From Plantago ovata (taxonomy: Eukaryota > Streptophyta > Magnoliopsida > Lamiales > Plantaginaceae): a stretch of 64,000 bases of DNA. The stretch is taken from assembly GCA_028274465.1 (NCBI GenBank), contig CM051455.1, forward strand, positions 110,358,261 through 110,422,260. Direction: 5' to 3'. Positions within the stretch are counted from its first letter, which is position 1; each line of letters starts with the position of its first letter. The notes under the pieces were generated by a model, which did not search any database, was not told where the DNA came from, and worked only from the letters and a program-made list of their open reading frames with translations. The position numbers and the translations under genes are program-made. Of the stretch, positions 55,693 through 64,000 are shown one piece after another.

Positions 55693-56650
55693 GTCTCACT
55701 TATTTATTTATTTTGAGATAATTTTAAATCCATTAAGCCCAAGTGTTTGTACATGTTTAAGAGGGGCATACCCCAATTTTGACATGCAACAAGTATCAGC
55801 AAACTCTCCTATGTATAAAGATGAAAGCCACAAACTGGTCAGTGTAACCAGTGGACTAAAGCCCTTAGCACAAGCAACCGAACTCTAGCCTATAGCCATG
55901 ATTCGGAAAACTCTAAAATCCACAAAATCTGCCTAATATCCTGACGTCACAGACTCCAGTACAAAACTGTGATCTATGTACAACAAAGGTCGAAACAACT
56001 CTATCAGTTTCAAAGGCGATGGCCTAGGACCACAACCCCTCTTCTAACTTCAATAGAGCCAGCAATTTTCAGGCGTTTCCTCAGGGTTTATTTAGCTTTC
56101 CGGGCTGTAATGGTAAGGATGAAAAGAATATTACCATCCTGTGTGTCAAAGCATGTTACCGACCAGGGAGTTGCACCAAAATCCTGCAAATAGAATCAAG
56201 CAAACACTCCACAAACAGGTGAGAGTATCGGCATATCAAATCAACTAGCCTGAATTATAGAAAGCAAACGCAGAATGGCTCTAACTGTTCTATTCTGTAC
56301 TCTACAATGGACTTGAAAAAATTGAATAATATGACCAACAGTATCTTTACAAAATTGCGTTACACTTACAGGTTCATTCCTGAAGATCACCCTGTTCCTC
56401 AGACGCCATATTGCTGAAATTACACAGCAAAACAACGCAGCCTTGAGTTGAAAGGTGTGCCCTTTTTTTTCCTGTAGCCTGCAAAAATAGACTAATATAC
56501 CCTGCAAAATACAAGTCAGGAATATACATGTGAGTACCAGTAAAAAAAACACTTATAATACGTTGAGATATAGGACAAGAACCCAACACATGGTCCCTAG
56601 TTTCCACACTAGCACCACAAAGAGGACAAAGATTTTCTTCAATCATGCCC
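55693..56650 (-). mobile_element. 5'-truncated LINE fragment with zinc-finger RVT C-terminus
   Basis: On the - strand 56646..56241 encodes ENLCPLCGASVETRDHVLGSCP and, after a frameshift, CVISAIWRLRNRVIFRNE, the zinc-binding C-terminus of plant L1-type reverse transcriptases (zf-RVT). Downstream to 55693 is 3' UTR ending in an AAATAAATAAATAAG tail. CCCACT occurs on both sides (55687..55692 and near 56649), a possible short TSD. The RT catalytic domain is absent. Confidence 0.75.
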
Positions 56651-58195
56651 CACTTATATAATCACTTATTAACGATGCTGAAAGGACTGAGTCACCACCT
56701 GTCATTCCTCAGCAGGTAGATAACTTAGAAATAGGCAAAACTTCTCTATCTGATACTTTATCATTAGCTAATATTATTATTTCTTTACAGACTTCTGAAG
56801 ATACAAGCCAGAATCTTGCTGAAACTTCTGCACCAGAATCTACAACTCATGCTCAGCAGGTAGATGCAAATTTTGGTAAATTTACTAAGTTCAAAAACTT
56901 AGTACTTGTATCTAACAAAGTGTTATTTTAGGATGAACAAAGCAAGGAAGCTACTACAACTCCTGTTGAATTGGATGTAGATAATGCACAACGAGGTGTG
57001 CAACATGAGCTTGTTGAAAACCAGCATGTATTTCATGAATCAGTTTTAGACTCGAAACTACTTTCCAAAATATTTCTGAAACTAACATTATTCTTATTCA
57101 GGATCAAAAGGAGAGTATGGAAGCAACTCTCATCACTGAAGTCCATGAAGTCAGCTCAGAAGAGCTCTACTCAAACTTCAAAAAGAAAACTTTGATCAAG
57201 GTTGCAAAGTCTGTCAGCAACTGGCAAAGATATTGAATAATGGACTTCTCAGATCTCTTTCTACATCTCTCTTCTGAAAAGAAAAGAACTTCTTTGCTTA
57301 AACTTGAGACTTTTGTCCACTCCATCCTCCCAGTTGATCTCACATATTCTCGGCAAATGGGAACTGATCTGGTTCACACAATGAGAGAGAATATGAAGAA
57401 TCAATTCAAGAGTGTCTCTCCAGCTGAACAAGCTGAGATGCTCAAAGGTTCCTTTGTGCTTGTGGTGGCTGATCCCCAAAAAATCAATGAGGAGGAAGAA
57501 GTCACAAGTCAAGCTAAGTATATGCATCTTCCATTGGTTATCCTTACTGATGCTGAAGAAGAAAAAGAAGATGAGAATGTGATTGAAGATTCCAATGATG
57601 ATGATGAAGGAAAAGATTCTAAGGACTCAAAGGAAAAAAAGGATGATGATGATGAATCCCAAGGTCCAAGTCCCGGTGCTGATGGAGTAGTTCAAGTTGT
57701 TGTCAAGCAACTGAACAAGAACAAGCTACTGAAAAATCACCTCCCAACAATGAACAAGAATCTACAGCTGCTCGTCCTGCTGAACATCTAGTAACTGAAG
57801 AAGTTATTGAGATGAGTGAAGAACAAGCCAAAAAATTTGCTGAAATTGCTAAAGGCAAAGCAAAACTTTCTGATGCCGAGTTAGCTGAAAAGGCTATACT
57901 TAATGCCAAGGTCACCGATCCAAACCTTGATGAAGATGAAGAACAAGACGAAGACTTTCAGACAGCTATGGCAAACAACATGGTCATAAATGTACCTGGC
58001 ACACATCATTTGTCTGTTGCTCAGTCTTCTGGAGTGAAAAGATCGGAAGAATCCTCCCTTCCACCCCCTACTACTGGTGAAACTCCAGTTGTTGAGTCTC
58101 AAGAGTTGCCTTCAGCAACCACTCAACTTGAACACACAGTGACGGAAAACCTTGGAGAAAAGGTTGTTGATTTGATAAAGATGATGTAGAGAGCT
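56651..58195 (+). pseudogene. Cop-3 ORF3, right segment
   Basis: Continues ORF3: Gln/Glu-rich region, FSDLFLHLSSEKKRTSLLKLE, SRQMGTDLVHTMRENMKNQF, LKGSFVLVVADPQKINEEEE, an acidic run (KKDDDDESQGPSP), then EQAKKFAEIAKGKAKLSDAELAEK-like coiled sequence and the TTGETPV unit. Frameshifts near 57180 and 57770 and before 58189. It provides the uninterrupted sequence at the sites where Ath-2 and Ath-3 entered Cop-1. It is itself interrupted by Ath-4 at 58196. Confidence 0.85.
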
Positions 58196-59040
58196 TGATG
58201 AACTGGTTTGTCAGATTCAATTAATCAAATAAATTTGTATTTAGCCAAAGGCAATTCACAACAACAACGAAAACCGTAGTGTAGCAGTTGAATAACCTCG
58301 AGTGTCGATCTCTGAGGACTATAACTAGCTTTATCTAATCTAACTTAAGAATATAAATCAACAGACGACTTAGCAAAGGTTTTTCTTAACAGATAATGGA
58401 GATTCGTGATAGTATGTTCATTCAAAGCATAGCAGGTTAATAATCATGCATAAATTCCCCGGTTTTGCATAGAGATCTTTGATCAATGAATTGTCCAATT
58501 GTGTTCCATAATTATTCAACACTACGAAGATAGAGATTTAGATAGATCAAAGAAATAAAGCAATAACTCAAAGTATAATGCGCGATATAGCCATTAGCAT
58601 AATTATTAACCCTTCGCTAAGAAATCACATACTATCACCAACGAGAAGTTTAGCTACTCATAGATGTCATGCAATCAACAGAAATCATACCACGAATGAA
58701 TGAAAACATGATGAAAGATACATAAATATAAATATAAAAACTGTAAGATACAGTGTTACCGAAGGTTGTCAATCTCCGAAGAATCGCGATCTTACAAGCT
58801 CCAAAACTCTAAGAAAAAGTATCTCCTAAGCTATAAAACCCCAGAACAGGCTCTGGAGAATTCCTACCTAAAACTAATGAGAAAGGTGAGAGAAAAGGTC
58901 TGGAAAAGTATGAAAAATGGAGAAAACTGAGCAACTATATATAGGTATTCGGGAGATGTGGGGCGAAGAGCCCCACACACCGGGCGATTCGCCTGGTGTG
59001 GGGCGATTCGCCCCACGACCCGGACGACTCGCCCGGGAGC
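58196..59040 (-). repeat. Ath-4 3' LTR, first partial copy
   Basis: Runs from the LTR terminus TGATGAACTGG to inside the dyad cluster (58957..59038) and stops abruptly in GCCCGGGAG. The next bases restart LTR sequence about 38 bases from the terminus. Confidence 0.88.
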
Positions 59041-60195
59041 TTTGTATTTAGCCAAACGTAATTCACAACCACAACGAAAACCGTAGTGTAGCAGTTGAAT
59101 AACCTCGAGTGTCGATCTCTAAGGACTATAACTACCTTTATCTAATCTAACTTAAGAATATAAATCAACAGACGACTTAGCAAAGGTTTTTCTTAACAGA
59201 TAATGGAGATTGGTGATAGTATGGTCATTCAAAGCATAGCAGGTTAATAATCATGCATAAGTTCCCCGGTTTTGCATAGAGATCTTTGATCAATGAATTG
59301 TCCAATTGTGTTCCGTAATTATTCAACACTATGAAGATAGAGATTTAGATAGATCAAAGAAATAAAGCAATAACTCAAAGTATAATGCGCGATATAGCCA
59401 TTAGCATTATTATTAACCCTTCGCTAAGAAATCACATACTATCACCAACGAGAAGTTTAGCTACTCATAGATGTCATGCAATCAACATAAATCATACAAC
59501 GAATTAATGAAAACATGATGAAAGATATATAATTATAAATAGAAAAAATGTAAGATACAATGTTACCGAAGGTTGTCAATCTCCGAAGAATCGCGATCTT
59601 ACAAGCTCCAAAACGCTAAGAAAAAGTATTTCCTAAGCTAAAAACCCCCAGAACAGGATCTGGAGAATTCCTACCTAAAACTAATGAGAAAGGTGAGATA
59701 AAAGGTCTGGAAAAGTATGAAAAACAGAGAAAACTGAGCAACTATATATACGTATTCGGGAGGTGTGGGGCGAAGGGACCCACACACCGGGCGATTCGCC
59801 TGGTGTGGGGCGATTCGCCCCACGTCCCGGGCGACTCGCCCGGGAGGTTTTTTCGGCCCTTTATGCGTTTTCGACGCGTTTTGGATATCTTTTACTTTTC
59901 GTACACAGTTTTTTCCTTCTAGTGACCTTCTAGGCTTCAGATTCGACCCCTAGACTTCAAATCCTATCCGGAATCTTATGGATACTCCAAATAGGCCTTC
60001 GGAACACCAATTCCTTGTCTACTTCAATATAATTCCCCGGAAAACCTCGTTTTTCACCCAAAACCTGTAAAATACAAACTAAAGGGAAACGTGACACTAT
60101 TCTAATAAAATGCACCAAAATATAGCTAAATTAACATAGAGGATAGCTAAAATAGGGAAAAAAGACTCAAATGAAAGTGTAAAATACGTTCATCA
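59041..60195 (-). repeat. Ath-4 3' LTR, second copy lacking its first bases
   Basis: Starts at TTTGTATTTAGCC and runs to TCATCA at 60195. Dyads at 59764..59850 (GTGGGGCG-ATT-CGCCCCAC; CCCGGGCG-ACT-CGCCCGGG), just upstream (- sense) of the TATATATA box near 59745. With the preceding copy it forms a head-to-tail partial LTR duplication. Confidence 0.88.
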
Positions 60196-61858
60196 ACTCC
60201 CCAAACCGAACATTTGCTTGTCCTCAAGCAACTAAGCTAGACTCTAATGCAAAAAATAATACAACACAAAAAATGGAGTCTCATGCCAAATGAATTGAAC
60301 TAATCTATTGAATCTATCAAAAAACATATGAACAAAAACCATACAAATCATAACATGAATATAGGTTGAAGAATGCCTCGATTGACTCATACACATTCAC
60401 ATAAGCACTTATGTCAAGACAAGATAGCCTCTCGTAACATTCTCTACCTGGACCTAGTCAGTGACGACGTAATGAAACATGTTAGAATACGAATGGTTGT
60501 CCCGTGCCTATGAAACTGAGGACTTACTGCTGTTCACCAAGTTAAGACTTTTCCTCAAAGAGGTCGAACCAATACTGGCTCTCATCAAACGAAGGAGGGT
60601 TCCCTAAAAAAAGATAACACTCTCCTATTCTACCCATCTCTCAAGCATATCCTTAAGCTATTCACCACTTCCTGAATGGCAGGACGAGGGTGGTCTAGAA
60701 CAGATGACACTCAAAAACAAAAGACAAAAAATTACAACACGATTACGATCATTACAAGAATTGGTAAATGAGACACAACACTTTGCTAAACTGCTTTTTG
60801 GCTTTCTCTTTTTGGATTCTTCTTTGCTTTTTTCGGGTATTTTCTTTTTTTTTTTTTCTTTTCCAGATTTTTTTCTTTTTTTTCTGGAATTTTTCTTTTT
60901 CTCTTTTTTTTTTTGATTTTTTTTAGCTAGCAGTAGCACAACGAAAAATGTCACACAATTGACGTCCCCAAACCTATTCGATAGAATAGGTTGGAGTACA
61001 AAATTTATGAAAAAGGAAAAATAAACTCAAAACACAAAATTGAAAAACGAAAAACAAGTCTGAAGATAGCGTAACCCCCTCCCCAAACCTATTCGGAAGA
61101 ATAGGTTGCAAACAAAGGATCACACAATCTCCCACTACCTCCTTCCTAGGCATTTAGCAATCTCAAAGCAAGGTGAAGACTTGTTGCCTATTAGGTACAT
61201 AATTACTCGGGAAAACAACCATAAGACCCTAACATGCATCATCCTATTATAAAGGCCTTCGTGAACCGCAGTAGAGAAAACACCACTAAGTGATGTCGAG
61301 TCTACCAAGCTTAACTAAGTGCAATACATAAATGTGACAAGCCAAGCGAGAAAAACCTCAAACAAATTCATAGAGATGAAGCGTACGATTAATGTCATAA
61401 TTAGTTAATCTACCCAATAAAAAAGTTCAAAAAATTTGGCAATAAACTCCACATAAAACATGCAAGACTATCCTAGGATGAATGTAGTGTATGCAACTAA
61501 TAACTAAGAAAGCAGTAAAGGTGCAAATGCAAACAAAAACAAGATACCATACTCAACATAAAACATGCAAGACTATCCTAGGATGAATGTAGTGTATGCA
61601 ACTAAAAACTAAGAAAGCAGTAAACGTGCAAATGCAAACAAAAACAAGATACCATACTCAACATCACAAAGCCAAACAATACTTAACATCAAGGTTCACA
61701 TCCCATCCCCCTCATGAAACTTAAGCTAGTCTCTAGCAAAAGAGAATGAGTAAATAAAAAGTGATACTAGATGTTACCGAACCGTTTGGCCTCGGTCGGC
61801 TGAGAGCGGACATGGGAAAAGACTAATTATCGGGATTGAAATCCCCATAATAGTCCCT
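60196..61858 (-). repeat. Ath-4 polypurine tract and conserved 3' noncoding region
   Basis: Polypurine tract and TTGCTTGAGGACAAGCAA hairpin within 60196..60240. A-rich tract (- strand) 60835..60925. Hairpins with G-rich cores at 60965..60995 and 61079..61107. A 105-base tandem duplication (61453..61557 and 61558..61662). Internal purine tract (GAGGGGGATGG on -) at about 61703..61745 preceded by GCTAG-AGA-CTAGC. No ORF. Confidence 0.75.
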
Positions 61859-62800
61859 TCACATGTCAGACAGGAGATCATTACCACTAATGTTATCCAT
61901 TATCAAATGGAAACGAATCTTGTGCATCCGTTCCATTACTCCTCGCATCTTGGGAACCATCCTTGACTCCTCTCCGTATCTGCTCAAGCAAGTCCACGAT
62001 TCACTGAAACTAAAATTAACAAAACCAAGAAAAATAAAATCTAAAAAATAACTAAGGGAATCAGATGGAAAATAAAAAGAGTAAAAAGGATCAAAACTCG
62101 TTTGGGACTCATAGGTGGGTGCATGGACCAGAACGTAGGAGTCAAGATCAAGAGTATCTGCCGCAATTGATTCAAAGACACCAAAATATTCAGGGATTGG
62201 CTCCTCGACCTCAACACAACTCACGCCATCACCTTATGACTCAAGTGAAGCAATGGATTCAGTTGTCACTTCCTCCACGACTTCCTCTTGACCGACAACC
62301 TCGACATCCGCAAGTAAGGACGTGGAATCCAAGCTAAGCACTGAGGAGACTTCATCAATGGATTCTCCTCCACATTCCTCTTCATTGGCAATGTCAATTT
62401 CTAGTGGCTGACTACTAAAGCGAGACGTCCATGCCCTTGACCCGGGAGGTGAGTCCCTATCCCAAGGTTCCGGAAACTTGCTGGTTACTTCACCCCAAGT
62501 GCGCAACGATTTTTCCGGCGGGATTCTGAGCCATCTTCGAGCGTACCCTTTCAAGGCTCCCATAAATCCTCTCATACAAAGTTGCTCATGTCATAAAATA
62601 ACCCCCTCCTCATTCTCACGAGGAATCCTCAACACTCCTTCCTCGTACGTGTCTAAGAACCCTCTTGGATCATCACCCATTGAAAACGTGGAGAGAATGG
62701 AGTAGTATGAAGGATCAAAGTCATAATTCCTACAATCGTCATCCAATGTTATGCAAGGCCCTCGTGGCATCACATATCGGGGCAATGGAGGTTGACTCAT
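61859..62800 (-). pseudogene. Ath-4 short divergent gag with two in-frame stops
   Basis: One frame from ATG 62800 (MSQPPLPRYVMPRGPC) to 61859, 313 codons, broken by TGA near 62592 and TAA near 62235. Begins with the RGPxIxLDD block shared with other Athila-like gags, then GDDPRGFLDTYEEG and MGALKGYARRWLRIPPEKSLRTW, the KAWL...TW core of Retrotrans_gag. After that the sequence is acidic and unlike Ath-1 to -3 gag; no CCHC knuckle is seen. Probably a truncated, diverged gag. Confidence 0.65.
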
Positions 62801-63129
62801 CCGTTCGTATGACTAGTTTCTGCACACGAGGAAATAAGAAACCAAGGAGCAGAATCCACAAAAGAAAAACAAAAATTTGCAAAGAAAAACACAAAGAGTG
62901 CAAACAAACACAATGTAATCAAGAACCTCGAGAGCACAAGCACGCAAGGTAACCGAGATCAGATTAGATGAATTTTCTGAAAAAGATAGGGGGGAAGAAA
63001 TAGGGTAAGAAAGTGAGATTTTCTGAGAGCAAACCCCCAGAGCCTGTTTTTCTGTAGGGAACTGAATGCTGAAAATATAAATAAGCTAAAAAGAAAAAAG
63101 GAGTATAGTCCACGGCAGCGGCGCCAATT
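62801..63129 (-). other. Ath-4 leader and primer binding site
   Basis: The primer site at 63109..63126 reads TGGCGCCGCTGCCGTGGA on the - strand, two changes from the Asp-tRNA match of Ath-1. The rest is A/G-rich leader with no ORF. Confidence 0.75.
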
Positions 63130-63760
63130 TGATGAACTGGTTTGTCAGACTCAATTAATCAAATAAATTTGTATTTAGCCAAAGGCACTTAACAACCACA
63201 ACTTAAACCGTAGTGTAGCAGTTGAAAAACCTCGAGTGTCTATCTCTAAGGACTATAACTAGCTTTATCTAATCTAACTTAATAATATAAATCAACAGAC
63301 AACTTAGCAAAGGTTTTTCTTAATAGATAATGGAGATTGGTGATAGTATGGTCATTCAAAGCATAGCAGGTTAATAATCATGCATAAATTACCCGGTTTC
63401 GCATAGCGATCTTTGATCAATGAATTGTCCAATTGTGTTCCGTAATTATTCAACACTACGAAGATAAAGATTTAGATAGATCAAAGAAATAAAGCAATAA
63501 CTCAAAGTATAATGCGCGATATAGCCATTAGCATAATTATTAACCCTTCTCTAAGAAATCACATACTATCACCAACGAGAAGTTTAGCTACTCATAGATG
63601 TCATGCAATCAACAAAAATCATACCACGAATGAATGAAAACATGATAAAAGATATATAAATATAAATAGAAAAACTGTAAGATACAATGTTACCGAAGGT
63701 TGTCAATCTCCGAAAAATCGCGATCTTACAAGTTCCAAATTGCTAAAAAAAAGTATATCC
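63130..63760 (-). repeat. Ath-4 5' LTR, truncated
   Basis: Matches 58196..58830 and 59041..59635. Homology stops after AAGTATATCC at 63760, before the dyad cluster and TATA box, so this LTR has no promoter. Confidence 0.88.
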
Positions 63761-63992
63761 GTCTACAATGGAGCAAGTACATATTGAGTATAATTTTACA
63801 CCATAATTTATTTTACAAAAAACATTGAAAAATAAAAGAGCGGATAATGGATCGGACTTGGATTTATCCGTATCCGTACGGATCGATCCGCAATCCGATC
63901 CGTCCAGAACGGATCGGATCACGGCTTGAATTTTTTATGATCCGTTTGACTGGGGATTGGATCGATCCGTATCCGGTCCGTGCGCAGCCCTG
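63761..63992 (-). mobile_element. possible hAT-type transposon terminus
   Basis: The segment ends CAGCCCTG at 63992, i.e. CAGGGCTG inward on the - strand, a start typical of many hAT elements. Next to it are subterminal repeats of GGATCGGAT and ATCCGTATCCG in both orientations. The eight bases left in the window, GTTTAAAG, would be one TSD copy. No matching left terminus is present at 63761, so it is partial or joined by deletion. Confidence 0.45.
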
Positions 63993-64000
63993 GTTTAAAG

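Larger units (their letters stand above)
58196..63760 (-). mobile_element. Ath-4: rearranged, truncated Athila-like element
   Basis: Left LTR material 58196..60195 (partly duplicated), internal region 60196..63129, 5' LTR 63130..63760 truncated. Inserted in Cop-3 ORF3 after GAGCT (58191..58195); the other TSD is lost with the truncated end. It shares LTR, primer site and 3' noncoding blocks with Ath-3 but has a short divergent gag, no protease motif, no post-protease hairpin and no ORF2. Confidence 0.88.

Overview
The window is plant nuclear DNA, almost certainly from a eudicot, and is built entirely from nested transposable elements. I find no host gene, rRNA, tRNA or CRISPR array. The evidence is Copia and Ty3/gypsy LTR retrotransposons with plant tRNA primer sites (iMet and Asp), a Mutator-like DNA transposon with plant-type introns, a LINE tail, a probable hAT end and a 100-N assembly gap. 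I cannot name the species.

The nest resolves to base precision from target-site duplications (TSDs). Outermost is a Copia copy on the + strand (Cop-3, 55235..58195), seen only through its 3' ORF. Cop-2, a decayed Copia on the - strand, is inserted in it (internal part 1..8638; 5' LTR 8639..9049 plus 54123..55234). The Cop-2 5' LTR holds Ath-1 (9050..54122, TSD AAGTC), an Athila-like gypsy element. Its 3' LTR holds a 4.7-kb MULE (9200..13933, 9-bp TSD AAATAACTA) and its 5' LTR holds Cop-1 (21827..53181, TSD ATTAT). The 3' ORF of Cop-1 holds Ath-2 (25984..35269, + strand, TSD CCTTG) and Ath-3 (35507..41982, - strand, TSD GAGAG). Cop-3 also carries a LINE fragment and Ath-4 (58196..63760). A Tat-like LTR (1438..2372) in Cop-2 runs into the gap. 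A possible hAT terminus closes the window at 63992.

Cop-1 and Cop-2 look like Sirevirus-type Copia elements: gag with a zinc knuckle, PR-INT-RT-RNase H, then a very long 3' ORF (ORF3). Without its insertions Cop-1 would be about 15.6 kb, with about 5.3 kb of ORF3 region. ORF3 has its own upstream TATA box resembling the LTR TATA context. A nine-base-class word (TTGCTGAA / TTCAGCAA) is strewn through both coding and noncoding parts of the family.

Ath-1 to Ath-4 share an Asp-tRNA primer site, LTR blocks and a roughly 1.4-kb 3' noncoding region. None encodes reverse transcriptase or integrase. Ath-1 and Ath-2 have gag, a retropepsin and a second ORF (ORF2, resembling the 'putative plant transposon protein' family). 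Ath-3 has gag-PR only. Ath-4 has a short divergent gag. They appear to be non-autonomous lineages kept alive in trans.

The most interesting signals are structural. Arrays of dyads with a near-constant core, GCG-NNN-CGC, and arms that co-vary between families lie just upstream of the LTR TATA box and again ahead of ORF2, each followed by a pyrimidine-rich leader and a splice donor. Other signals are a covarying hairpin just after the protease stop, serial hairpins followed by a polypurine core, and a hairpin next to the polypurine tract with a second internal copy. Together these suggest that these elements carry repeated promoter-leader-donor modules and a structured 3' noncoding RNA region.
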